From CALMZN01 sp964540095 (GTDB lineage Bacteria > Patescibacteriota > Patescibacteriia > UBA1558 > GWA2-36-10), in the NCBI GenBank assembly GCA_964540095.1, contig CAZILH010000003.1, positions 1-60,274 of the forward strand: DNA of 60,274 nucleotides, given 5' to 3'. This document shows positions 16,072-23,675 of the stretch, piece after piece. The translations under genes and the position numbers were made by a program. The notes under the pieces are model-generated. The model ran no database searches and was not told the DNA's origin. It was given only the letters and a program-made list of their open reading frames with translations. Numbering within the stretch: position 1 is the stretch's first letter; the number at the start of each line of letters is the position of its first letter.

Positions 16072-16917
16072 TTATAAACCCTTAATAAGCTCTTCCTCTG
16101 AAAATATGACAAAACTAAAAATATCCGAAGTGGGCTTGAGGGCCGACATTTTAGCTTGCAAAAGATATTCCGAATTTTTATATTTTCCCTTTACTTGAGT
16201 AAGTGTTTCTGAAAAAATGCTTTCGGTTTCCAAATAAAACCTTAACCAACTAGCATCGGCGTCAAGTGGTCTAAAAACAAATTTATAATATCTATTTGGC
16301 GAAAGATTTTCCAAATTTAAAGAGCTACAAGAATCTATGAATGAATCACTGCGACAATCACAAACACTGACTGTTTTTTGGACATCGGGCAAACTAAAAT
16401 TGTTAGCAAAAGAATATATTGTTGTTTCTATTCTATCTGAGGCATGATCAGGGTAGCAATTATCAATCCCCCAATTAAGAAAACTTGCGACCGGACCAGT
16501 GACGTACCATGGCCAAGCAATGCCCGTAATACTACCGCGAGGATCAACAATGCTGACATGGGCTGGATTGGTATTAGTAACATTGGTAGCCAAAAACTCC
16601 GCTGCCCGCAATGATGTGGTAGCATAAGTATAGCTAGAACCATTACCCAAATTATAAGAATTGCCAGTGACGCTCAAACCCTCATAAAGATCAATATTAT
16701 TACTCAATTGATTCGTAGTCAAATAATACAAGGCCCTTTCAATACCACTTTCGGCCGCATAATAAGAGTTGATCACATTGGCTGTATTTAAAGAAACACG
16801 CACTTCGCCAACAATAATACTATTCATAAAAAGACCGGTCAGCATGGCCATCGATAAAATCAACAGGGTCATGATGAGGGCAAATCCTTTATTTTTTTTT
16901 ATTGATTGCCTAAACAT
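16072..16917 (-). CDS. PilX-like type IV pilus minor component
   Basis: The 281-residue protein begins with a short basic leader and a long hydrophobic helix (GFALIMTLLILSMAMLTGLF), the layout of PilX-type minor pilins. Glu at +5 is missing (FALIM instead of FTLIE). A typical PilX segment follows (YYAAESGIERALYYL near residue 51). Four Cys in VCDCRSDSFIDSCSS suggest disulfides. It is the last pilin-like gene of the block that starts with prepilin peptidase and is two bases from the upstream gene. Confidence 0.75.
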   Translation of the reverse strand: MFRQSIKKNKGFALIMTLLILSMAMLTGLFMNSIIVGEVRVSLNTANVINSYYAAESGIERALYYLTTNQLSNNIDLYEGLSVTGNSYNLGNGSSYTYATTSLRAAEFLATNVTNTNPAHVSIVDPRGSITGIAWPWYVTGPVASFLNWGIDNCYPDHASDRIETTIYSFANNFSLPDVQKTVSVCDCRSDSFIDSCSSLNLENLSPNRYYKFVFRPLDADASWLRFYLETESIFSETLTQVKGKYKNSEYLLQAKMSALKPTSDIFSFVIFSEEELIKGL

Positions 16918-16919
16918 AT

Positions 16920-17582
16920 TTATCTTTTATATATGCGTGAGGAAACAGTGGTTTGTAAGTGGTGACTGGCCTGCTCAATCGGCTGAGTGCTAAAATATTT
17001 TACTACTAAATTGATAGTCACTTTGGGCTGTTGATTGACTAGGCCAGTGTCATCAAAATAAGGATTAGTGGCTGGTGTCAACACAAAATCTAGGTCAGTT
17101 ATTTGAGTTTTATTATAGCTTTGGGACAACAACACAACTGGTGATTGACCACTGCTAAAGCTACAGGCTGAGTAAACATTACCATTACGAACGCAATCCA
17201 ATTGAGCATAGTCAAGCTCTATTTCAGTATTATCACTCCCACCGTTATAGGTGCCATCATAGAAAAAACCAGCTGTTTCACCGTTTTCTCTGACAAATAA
17301 CAAGCATTTTGTATATCTGGCGTCAATGGACGAACAAGCCAAAGTGTCAAAACTAATAATTTCATTATTTTTAAGCTCCCGACTAATTATTTCTAAGGCA
17401 TACTGAGCATTATTCAATAATACCTGAGAACTTTGCGTTCTTTTTTGATTGTTGGCAAAAGTACTAAACATAGAAGAAGCTATGGTGGCAATCACAGCAA
17501 ATACTGACACCGCAATCAGCATCTCCACCAAAGAAAACCCAGCATAATAAGATTTATTTTTTGATTCTATCATTGTCGCCAA
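16920..17582 (-). CDS. PilW/GspJ-like minor prepilin
   Basis: The 220-residue protein has a class III signal with cleavage expected between Gly and Phe in YYAGFSLVEMLIAVSVF (residues 13-29), retaining Glu+5, followed by the hydrophobic N-helix (VFAVIATIASSMFS). Further on it has the GspJ/PilW-type pattern of paired Cys (LDCVRNGNVYSACS) and beta strands. It would be processed by the PilD homologue at 19360-20139 and join the pilus tip complex. Its start overlaps the end of the preceding PilV-like gene by 13 bases. Confidence 0.8.
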   Translation of the reverse strand: MATMIESKNKSYYAGFSLVEMLIAVSVFAVIATIASSMFSTFANNQKRTQSSQVLLNNAQYALEIISRELKNNEIISFDTLACSSIDARYTKCLLFVRENGETAGFFYDGTYNGGSDNTEIELDYAQLDCVRNGNVYSACSFSSGQSPVVLLSQSYNKTQITDLDFVLTPATNPYFDDTGLVNQQPKVTINLVVKYFSTQPIEQASHHLQTTVSSRIYKR

Positions 17583-18325
17583 TTATAAATATTTTCCACG
17601 GCATCAATATGAGTTGTCTTGGTGCCATAAGTATATTGGACTCGGGCTGTAATTTGCAGACCGATTTTTTCCAAACCAGGGCAAAGCAAATCAACAGATA
17701 CAGTTTCGACTGCCGTGGTAGTGTCCAAACAAATCGCTTGCAAATTTATTGCCCGACGAAAAACAGTGGTTTGACTATTCACACTATCGCTAGTATAAAA
17801 ACCATTTTTAACATATAGCTTAGCCAAATCATTATTTATTGCTGTGTCAAAATCGCCCGTAACTATCTGAATAATATTATTACTCAAATAATCGACTGTG
17901 AAATAGCCAAAATCCAAACCACTATCCCAATCAACTATTGACGAAGTGGCTGGATCAATAATGTTGGCTTCACGCGCCAACCAATTGCTGTCCCTGATAT
18001 TACGCACAATCTCAATACCTTCCCGTGCCAGATCAGCAGCCACTACTCTATTATAGTTCTCCTTGACGGTGTTCAAATTATTTAAAGACAAAGAAAAAGC
18101 CGCTAAAATACCAATAAAAAATACAGCAATAGCAATTAATAATTCAACCAAAGTGAACCCGGTTAGAGAAGTATTTAAATTCTTACTATTAATATTAAGT
18201 AATTTTTTTAACAATTTTTTTACTCTTAATTGAAAATTAAAAATAACCGCCTTCTCTAACTGGGTGAATCCGGTTAGAGAATCACTCTTAAAAATATTTG
18301 ATTTTGCTAATTTTTTTTCTACCAT
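17570..18325 (-). CDS. PilV-like minor prepilin with a duplicated cleavage-site region
   Basis: The 251-residue protein has two copies of the prepilin motif: SLTGFTQLEK near residue 16 and SLTGFTLVELLIAIAVF near residue 53. Only the second is followed by the hydrophobic helix (ELLIAIAVFFIGILAAFSL). The 37 residues between (mostly Lys, Leu and Asn) are encoded by a 111-bp in-frame insertion bounded by an 18-bp direct repeat. Without it, the leader (MVEKKLAKSNIFKSDSLTG) would be a normal 19 residues. With it, the leader before the functional site is about 55 residues, unusual for PilD substrates. Domain type matches PilV/GspI (EGIEIVRNIRDSNW near residue 104). Confidence 0.8.
   Translation of the reverse strand: MVEKKLAKSNIFKSDSLTGFTQLEKAVIFNFQLRVKKLLKKLLNINSKNLNTSLTGFTLVELLIAIAVFFIGILAAFSLSLNNLNTVKENYNRVVAADLAREGIEIVRNIRDSNWLAREANIIDPATSSIVDWDSGLDFGYFTVDYLSNNIIQIVTGDFDTAINNDLAKLYVKNGFYTSDSVNSQTTVFRRAINLQAICLDTTTAVETVSVDLLCPGLEKIGLQITARVQYTYGTKTTHIDAVENIYNWRQ
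18153..18281. repeat. repeat family C insert in the prepilin signal region
   Basis: GTGAACCCGGTTAGAGAA (18153-18170) and GTGAATCCGGTTAGAGAA (18264-18281) are direct repeats, 17 of 18 identical and 111 bases apart. The right copy is half of a hairpin (TTCTCTAACTGG at 18252-18263 and CCGGTTAGAGAA at 18270-18281). The core TAACTGGGTGAAT recurs as TAACGGGGTGAAT near 23665. Confidence 0.85.
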
Positions 18326-18416
18326 TACTGGTGCTTTAATATAAAACTGTAAAAATTAATTGTTTTTTCAACCAAAACCTTCCTTTATCAAAAATAATTT
18401 TGCCTTAGATGCATGC

Positions 18417-19355
18417 TTAGATGCATGGTAGTGGACTAATATTATCCAACCATTGACAATCCAGGCAGTATCCACGTGTGTAGGTGGGGCAACAATTTGG
18501 CGAATCAACAACACCACCGCAGTCACCGTATGAATTAATATCAGAACACGAATAAAGCCAGCCGATATTAGGACATTCCGGATAATTATCATTATCCAAA
18601 CCATTAGCTATTTCGCATGTTTCCGATTGCATGACATAGCCATCTCCACAAGTATTGACAGCACAGTCTGGCCGACAATTCGTATTGGGGATAGGATCTC
18701 CATTTTCATAAACTGGTTCACAGGCCTCTCCAAGCTCTAGAACGCCATTACCACAAACTGGCCTATTAGTATCATAGGTGGTAAGCAAATTACTCCACAC
18801 AAAATCATCGCTGGTTTTTTGACCAATAGTTATTGTTGATTTATAGTAAACAGGTATTGATTCATCGAGAAATCCGTAATATATATCTATCTGATATTCA
18901 TTAGACGCGCTAGAGTAAAAACCCGCTGACTCAAAAATATTCTCAGTTTTAAAAACAAATCGTTTTATATTATTTGCATTAATTGCTGCTTCATACCCAC
19001 TATAATAATTCGGATCAACCAAGCGAAAAGCCACGTTGGATAGGGTGACGGTTTTCAAAACATTGGAGGTACTACCAGCATATAATTGATATGTGCTTTT
19101 TACAGTAGTGCCGTTACCATTTGTAAAAACAATACCATAACCACCACTCGGATAACTACCATTGTAGGTAGCCCGGCTAGCAGCCATACTTCGGACATAG
19201 CGAATATCGGCCGCCAACCTCGTGGTGTCCATCCTCAGCAAGGCAATGTTATCTGGCCTTATGTTGACCACAAAAAAAACAGACATTATGCCAATGATAA
19301 TTATCACGATCATAACCTCAATCAAAGTGAACCCGGAATTATTATTCAAACGCAT
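18417..19355 (-). CDS. GspH-type prepilin with a Cys-rich C-terminal extension
   Basis: I start at the ATG at 19355 (MRLNNNSGFTLIEVMIVIII), which gives a normal 8-residue leader and sits five bases after the prepilin peptidase stop; the longer frame overlaps that gene. The 312-residue product has the GspH N-helix and RLAADIRYVRSMA segment, then a Cys-rich tail with two copies of a short repeat (CGNGVLELGEACEP and CGDGYVMQSETCE), resembling the DUF4215 Cys-rich repeats of secreted proteins. About 20 Cys suggest many disulfides, hence dependence on the DsbA-like protein. Probably a pilus-tip or adhesive subunit; this role is inferred. Confidence 0.8.
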   Translation of the reverse strand: MRLNNNSGFTLIEVMIVIIIIGIMSVFFVVNIRPDNIALLRMDTTRLAADIRYVRSMAASRATYNGSYPSGGYGIVFTNGNGTTVKSTYQLYAGSTSNVLKTVTLSNVAFRLVDPNYYSGYEAAINANNIKRFVFKTENIFESAGFYSSASNEYQIDIYYGFLDESIPVYYKSTITIGQKTSDDFVWSNLLTTYDTNRPVCGNGVLELGEACEPVYENGDPIPNTNCRPDCAVNTCGDGYVMQSETCEIANGLDNDNYPECPNIGWLYSCSDINSYGDCGGVVDSPNCCPTYTRGYCLDCQWLDNISPLPCI

Positions 19356-19359
19356 ATTA

Positions 19360-20139
19360 TCAAAATAATAATAAATTAAAATACCACTTAACAATTTCCG
19401 AACCATAGAGCAAACTGGCAAAAGTAGCCACAGTCAAAAAAGTACCAAAAGGCACGCGATCACTCCACTGCTTTTTTTTGCTCAAAATCAAGAAAATACT
19501 AATAACACTGCCCAAAGTATAGGCCAAGACCAAGGCCAAGAGCACTTGTGGCCAGCCCAGTAATGCCCCCATCAAAAGCCCAATGCGTATATCTCCTCCG
19601 CCAATCCAACGACCTTTAGACACTACAAACTGCATCAAGAAAAATCCTGCTCCCACTAGGCAAGCCAGCAAAACTTTAAGAATATTGCCACCCAAAATAA
19701 TATTAAAAACAAAAGCAATAAGAGCCGCTGGCAAAACCACGGCGTCAGCTACTAAATAATATTTCCAGTCAAAGACAAAAATTATAATCAAAAAAGCCGT
19801 GGCTACCCACCAGTTGAGCAGGGCTAACCACTGCCAATAAGTGGCCTGATAAATATCTAGAGGCATGACTCTGGTGTACACCAAGACCAAACTTAAGCCT
19901 GTGAATAACTCCACCAAAGGATATTGCACGGAAAATTTGTGCTTACAGTGCCGACATTTGCCTCTTAAATAAAAATAGCTAAAAAAGGGCACCAAATCTC
20001 TGATCATGAGCTGATGCTGGCAAAAAAGACACTTAGATCTTCCCTTGACAAAGGTTTCTTGGCGGTGCAAACGAAAAACCACTACATTCAAGAAACTCCC
20101 TAAAAATAGACCAAAAATAAAAATTAAAGCTATTACCAT
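19360..20139 (-). CDS. pilD: prepilin peptidase (PilD/GspO-like)
   Basis: This membrane aspartic peptidase cleaves class III leaders and N-methylates the new N-terminus. The 259-residue protein has the N-terminal GSFLNVVVFRL motif, the zinc-binding Cys quartet (CLFCQHQL and CRHCKHKF, residues 37-66) of the methyltransferase domain, PFFSYFYLRGKC, and the catalytic aspartates, one in FVFDWKYYLVADAV near residue 122 and one in GGGDIRIGLLMGALLGWPQV near residue 176. It heads the block of four prepilin-like genes that are its substrates, with gaps of a few bases. Confidence 0.95.
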   Translation of the reverse strand: MVIALIFIFGLFLGSFLNVVVFRLHRQETFVKGRSKCLFCQHQLMIRDLVPFFSYFYLRGKCRHCKHKFSVQYPLVELFTGLSLVLVYTRVMPLDIYQATYWQWLALLNWWVATAFLIIIFVFDWKYYLVADAVVLPAALIAFVFNIILGGNILKVLLACLVGAGFFLMQFVVSKGRWIGGGDIRIGLLMGALLGWPQVLLALVLAYTLGSVISIFLILSKKKQWSDRVPFGTFLTVATFASLLYGSEIVKWYFNLLLF

Positions 20140-20189
20140 AATAGCTTTATTATAACATATTTATTGGCTGGTGGGCTAATATACAATAT

Positions 20190-20371
20190 TTGTTCGAGCA
20201 AGGGAGCGTGTAACGCGACCGAGTCGAGAACTTTAATGCAGCTGAAAATTATGTTTCATGGACTTCTCGACTCGTGCCACTCGCTCGAAGAAAAGAAGCT
20301 GTTATGGTCGCTTGAAGAAAAAAAACTTTTGTTCGAGTAAGGTTACGCGAAGCGGAACCGCATCGAGAACT
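20190..20371. repeat. palindromic repeat family B, copies 1 and 2
   Basis: Copy 1 (20190-20294) starts TTGTTCGAGC and ends GCTCGAAGAA, with inner arms GAGTCGAGAA and CTTCTCGACTC. Copy 2 (20326-20371) has a single arm, TTGTTCGAG to ATCGAGAAC. They fill the gap between pilD and the GIY-YIG gene; no gene is seen in it. Confidence 0.8.
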
Positions 20372-20380
20372 ATCTAAATA

Positions 20381-20656
20381 TTAGCCAATTTTACTCCACT
20401 GCCCACTAATCAACTTTTCTTTTTTAATTCTGCTCCAGTCTTTTATCTCTTTTTCTCTATACCTCGCACAATCAAAATCATCATATTCTTCAGTATAAAT
20501 TAACTTTTTTACTCCATGTTTGGCTGTAAATTTTGACCCTAAACCACTCAAATGTTGATCAAATCTTTTACTAATATCATTAGTTAAACCAACGTAATAA
20601 AGATCATCATTGCAGAGGATAATATAAACAAACCATGATTTTTCTTTTTTAGACAT
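20381..20656 (-). CDS. small GIY-YIG domain protein
   Basis: The 91-residue protein is a single GIY-YIG nuclease fold (UPF0213-like): WFVYIILCNDDLYYVGLTND (residues 8-27), Arg in KRFDQHLSG and Glu in REKEIKDWSR. All key residues are present. Such proteins act as structure-specific or homing-type nucleases, but most short ones are uncharacterised. It is flanked by family B palindromes on both sides. The 32 bases ending in its ATG are repeated before comF with one mismatch. The repeats suggest a mobile or repeat-associated cassette; that is inference. Confidence 0.88.
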   Translation of the reverse strand: MSKKEKSWFVYIILCNDDLYYVGLTNDISKRFDQHLSGLGSKFTAKHGVKKLIYTEEYDDFDCARYREKEIKDWSRIKKEKLISGQWSKIG

Positions 20657-20685
20657 CGCTTTTCTTAGTAACGATTAGTATGTTT
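20654..20685 (-). repeat. 32-bp leader repeat, copy before the GIY-YIG gene
   Basis: On the minus strand it reads AAACATACTAATCG, then TTACTAAGAAAAGCGATG, ending in the start codon. It matches 39078-39109 (before comF) at 31 of 32 positions. Confidence 0.9.
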
Positions 20686-20703
20686 GTTCGGATCCTGTTT
20701 TTT

Positions 20704-20774
20704 TGTTCGAGCGTAGTCGAGAACTAATATTCCACGAACTTCTCGACTCCTCGTTTCACTCGTCGCTCGAAGAA
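20704..20774. repeat. palindromic repeat family B, copy 3
   Basis: TTGTTCGAGC (20704-20712) and GCTCGAAGAA (20765-20774) enclose inner arms AGTCGAGAAC and ACTTCTCGACT. It lies between the GIY-YIG gene and the pilin-like gene. Confidence 0.85.
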
Positions 20775-20782
20775 ATACTAGA

Positions 20783-21220
20783 CTACAAATCCACGCAATA
20801 CAAGGCCGCCTCTTTCAGGATGCGACAACGGCCGCCTTTAAACTTGGTCACACCCCAAACCGGCCAAGAATTATTCACGGAAAAATCTAGCTGGTAATCA
20901 TCACTCTGAATAGCCAAAGTAGTGTCCTCTGGCCAGACAACATTATTAGTGTAAAATACTGCTGTGCCACTTTCATTGACCCCTTGATCAGAAATATACT
21001 TCAGTTTATCAATGGTGATTTTGTCAGTCTCTGGATAAGAGCGATAAAGAGAATAATATTTTTCCAAAGCCCCGGCTAGCAGTCGAGCATTGGCTACTGT
21101 CTGCACATCACGACTGCGACTATTGTTGTAATTAGCAACTAGTGCAATACCAATAATAGCCAAAATGATTAGCCCAATAAAAATTGTTTTGGTTTGCAAA
21201 CTATATTTATCTAGTATCAT
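20783..21220 (-). CDS. pilin-like protein without a prepilin motif
   Basis: The 145-residue protein has a hydrophobic N-terminal helix (TIFIGLIILAIIGIALVANY, residues 12-31) and then the pattern seen in type IV pilin heads (VANARLLAGALEKYYSLYRSYPE), with two Cys near the C-terminus. There is no G/FTxxE site, so it is unlikely to be cut by PilD and may stay as a membrane-anchored pilin-like protein. It follows a true prepilin gene, separated by a strong GC-rich hairpin. Confidence 0.7.
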   Translation of the reverse strand: MILDKYSLQTKTIFIGLIILAIIGIALVANYNNSRSRDVQTVANARLLAGALEKYYSLYRSYPETDKITIDKLKYISDQGVNESGTAVFYTNNVVWPEDTTLAIQSDDYQLDFSVNNSWPVWGVTKFKGGRCRILKEAALYCVDL

Positions 21221-21237
21221 ATTTTATTGAAAGAACC

Positions 21238-21270
21238 GACCCGCGAGGTCGCGTCGACCTCGCGGGTCGA
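21238..21270. other. perfect 15-bp GC-rich hairpin between pilin genes
   Basis: CGACCCGCGAGGTCG, loop CGT, then the exact reverse complement. No U-tract follows on either strand, so it is not a standard terminator. It may set mRNA ends or stability within the pilin operon, or be a mobile hairpin. Confidence 0.8.
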
Positions 21271-21282
21271 GCGTCATATTTA

Positions 21283-21684
21283 TTATGGTGTCTTGGTACA
21301 GCCATCTTGAGTGCAGGTGACTGTGTATATGTCAGTGCTAGCGCTAAAAGAAAAACTATTGACCCCCTGATCACTGTCACAAAGGCCTTCGTCAATGCCC
21401 GCCGGAATCCGTGGCCACTCGCTGTCAGAACCAGTGCACAAAACACTCTCTTCCTGCCACACCCTATTACCATCGCAAGCCACACCAGTACTATCTCTCA
21501 AATCCTGACCAGCATCCTGACACAAAACAGCGGCTGAAATAAGTCCTGACAAGGCCTTTTCCGCGGCCGCCACACGCGCCATTTTTCTGGCCTGATCAAG
21601 ACGCACAACCTGATAAGCTCCTAAGATGCCAATAATGGCAATTACCACTAATATTTCTATTAAGCCAAAACCTTTTCTTTGCAT
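21283..21684 (-). CDS. type IV prepilin, minor or second major pilin
   Basis: The 133-residue protein has a five-residue leader and a complete class III site (MQRKG, then FGLIEILVVIAIIGILGAY) with Glu+5. The head resembles the major pilin at 21772 (AAEKALSGLISAAVLCQDAG against AAKAWGSSLSGAVVLCQDAG), so the two are duplicates. It has six Cys, including CTQDGC near the end, likely disulfide-bonded. It follows the major pilin gene after a terminator, so part of its transcription may come from read-through. Confidence 0.85.
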   Translation of the reverse strand: MQRKGFGLIEILVVIAIIGILGAYQVVRLDQARKMARVAAAEKALSGLISAAVLCQDAGQDLRDSTGVACDGNRVWQEESVLCTGSDSEWPRIPAGIDEGLCDSDQGVNSFSFSASTDIYTVTCTQDGCTKTP

Positions 21685-21718
21685 ATACTATATTATACCA
21701 CAAAATATTGGCTAACAA

Positions 21719-21752
21719 AAAACCCACACTGATAAAGCGTGGATTTTTGTTT
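21719..21752 (-). terminator. terminator after the major pilin gene
   Basis: On the minus strand ATCCACGC and GTGTGGGT form a stem around TTTATCA, followed by TTTTTTG. It should reduce transcription into the next pilin gene, favouring a high level of the first. Confidence 0.7.
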
Positions 21753-21771
21753 TTTAAAATAAAAATAAAAA

Positions 21772-22182
21772 CTACGGACAATATGTAGCGGTTTGGTTAG
21801 ATGCTGAAGCACAACCATTTTGATTACACGTTATACTCTCCCATGAACCAGGCGTACCTGATTCTAAGCCAATTTCCCATGTTCCATTTTGTGGGTCCCC
21901 CTCAATGACGCAAGGTGTATAGCCAGTTGGCGATGTTGGCCATAATTGACCTACGGCGGTTGAACAAATATCAGCAGTTGTAGCATAACCATTTAAAGTT
22001 GTAGCACTACCCGCATCCTGACACAAAACAACTGCGCCAGATAAACTTGAGCCCCAAGCTTTGGCGGCCGCTACTTTAGCTTTGTTCCTCGCTTGATTCA
22101 AGTTAACAACAGCTACCACGGATAAAATACCGATAATAGCGATAACCACTAACAACTCGATTAAAGTAAAACCTTTTTTCAT
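21772..22182 (-). CDS. probable major type IV pilin
   Basis: The start at 22182 is fixed by a strong ribosome site (GGGAGGTGAAACAACA before the ATG); seven extra codons are open upstream. The 136-residue protein has leader MKKG and mature FTLIELLVVIAIIGILSVVA, then four Cys in the head (VLCQDAG, ADICST, PCVIEG, CNQNGC) and a final YCP. It has its own near-consensus promoter, a leader of about 110 bases and its own terminator, which fits a highly expressed subunit. The main assembly genes pilC, pilT and pilB lie just upstream on the same strand. Confidence 0.88.
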   Translation of the reverse strand: MKKGFTLIELLVVIAIIGILSVVAVVNLNQARNKAKVAAAKAWGSSLSGAVVLCQDAGSATTLNGYATTADICSTAVGQLWPTSPTGYTPCVIEGDPQNGTWEIGLESGTPGSWESITCNQNGCASASNQTATYCP

Positions 22183-22292
22183 TGTTGTTTCACCTCCCTT
22201 CAAATACCCAAGGCAATATTTCTAAAGCTTGAGATCCCCAAAGCTCTAAATAAATCCTTGGTTTTTTTAATTATTATTAAATTACTTTCTAA

Positions 22293-22321
22293 AGTATACC
22301 ACAAAATAAAAAACCAGACAA
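22293..22321 (-). promoter_or_regulatory. promoter for the major pilin
   Basis: On the minus strand TTGTCT, 17 bases, TATACT. The -35 box lies just past the pilC stop codon. Confidence 0.75.
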
Positions 22322-22325
22322 TTTA

Positions 22326-23534
22326 CTACTCAATATTTTGGGCTACTTTGTACATGGGCAACATAATGGCAGCCACTATACCGCCCACACCCACACCCAT
22401 CAGAACTAGAATTAATGGCTCAATCAAGGTGGTCAGGTTGGCTACCATGGTATTGATTTCTCGGCTATAAAAATCACTTAATCTTTCCAAAATAGTGTCT
22501 ATGCGACCGGTCTTTTCACCCACGATCATCATCTGGGAAAGCATTTTGGGCACTAGTGGGGACTTGGCAAACAAAGTAGAAATAGAATTACCGGCCTCTA
22601 CCTCAGCCACGGTCTTCATAATCAAATCAGCATAGGCCTTGTTATCCACAACCTCAGCCGTAATACGCAAGGCCATAGAAATCGGCACTCCGCCTTTGAT
22701 CAGCGTATGCAAGCTCCTCGTAAAACGCACTAGATATATTTTTTTGAATAGCGCGCCAAATATGGGAATTTTTATCTTGATAGCATCCCACATATTTTTG
22801 CCACTTTGGCTCTTGGTCCAAAACACAAAAACAAAAGCCAGCAGGGCCAGTATAAAAAGTATGTAATACCAAGAACTAACCATAAAATCAGAAATAGCAA
22901 TCAGCCAATTGGTAATAGCTGGCAACTCCGCGCCACTTTCTTTGAGCATGGGCGTCAATTTAGGCAAAATATAGACCATCATTAAGACACTGACACCGAC
23001 CAAGCCCACTAAGATCACAATAGGATAAATCATGGCGCCTTTGATGCGCGCCACTAGATCATAATCCTTCTCCATCTGGTCAGCTAGATACTCCAAGACC
23101 TCTTCCAAACGGCCAGAGGTCTCACCGCTTTTGATCATAGCCACAAAAAAATTGCTGAATATCTTGCTGTGTTTGCCCATGGCATCAGACAGCTTCATAC
23201 CGCCGTCCACATCATTGGCAATTTCTATTATCTTGTCAGTAAATACTGGATTGCTGGTCTGCTGGGACAAGATGCGCAAGGCCTGCACAATCGGAATAGT
23301 AGCGCTGATCATTACGGCCAACTGCCGAGAAAATATTACCAAATCTTTTTGGTTGACTCCGCCAAGATTGATATTGATGCCTTTGAAGCTTTTTTTCTTG
23401 CCCGCAACTAGAGACAAAACAATCAAGCCACGATCACCCAAAAGCTCAGCGGCCTCGTTCTCCCCCGGCGCTTCCACTATGCCTGACAGCGATTCGCCAT
23501 CCATGCTTCTAGCTCTGTATTTATAGGTGGCCAT
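22326..23534 (-). CDS. pilC: type IV pilus inner-membrane platform protein PilC
   Basis: PilC is the membrane platform on which the motor ATPases act. I start at 23534 (MATYKYRARSMDGESLSGIV), giving 402 residues, the usual size. It has two GspF/PilC domains (FSRQLAVMISATIPIVQALR near residue 67 and FTRSLHTLIKGGVPISMALR near 267), each followed by LxxxMxxGE-type motifs (MIKSGETSGRLEEVLE and MIVGEKTGRIDTILERL), and three membrane spans. The CGGGGT-like sequence that can act as ribosome site lies inside one arm of the inverted repeat at 23540. Confidence 0.93.
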   Translation of the reverse strand: MATYKYRARSMDGESLSGIVEAPGENEAAELLGDRGLIVLSLVAGKKKSFKGININLGGVNQKDLVIFSRQLAVMISATIPIVQALRILSQQTSNPVFTDKIIEIANDVDGGMKLSDAMGKHSKIFSNFFVAMIKSGETSGRLEEVLEYLADQMEKDYDLVARIKGAMIYPIVILVGLVGVSVLMMVYILPKLTPMLKESGAELPAITNWLIAISDFMVSSWYYILFILALLAFVFVFWTKSQSGKNMWDAIKIKIPIFGALFKKIYLVRFTRSLHTLIKGGVPISMALRITAEVVDNKAYADLIMKTVAEVEAGNSISTLFAKSPLVPKMLSQMMIVGEKTGRIDTILERLSDFYSREINTMVANLTTLIEPLILVLMGVGVGGIVAAIMLPMYKVAQNIE

Positions 23535-23539
23535 ATTTA

Positions 23540-23671
23540 CCCCGTTAAATAATTTTCGCGACAATCGCGAAAATTAAATTTAATTATCAGTAGTTAATAA
23601 ACTTATTTTAATTTTTATAATACCCATTATTTAATATTCATGTTCCCGTAAATTAAATTTATTTAACGGGG
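23540..23671. repeat. inverted-repeat element between pilC and pilT (family C related)
   Basis: CCCCGTTAAATA (23540-23551) and TATTTAACGGGG (23660-23671) enclose about 108 bases that include a perfect hairpin (AATTTTCGCGA, CAA, TCGCGAAAATT at 23551-23575). The right edge TAACGGGGTGAAT resembles the family C core inside the prepilin at 18255. Confidence 0.75.
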
Positions 23672-23675
23672 TGAA

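Noticed and set aside
18404..18426. Direct repeat CTTAGATGCATG at the end of the GspH-like gene
   Set aside because: Two 11-base-spaced copies only; most simply a local slippage with no further structure.
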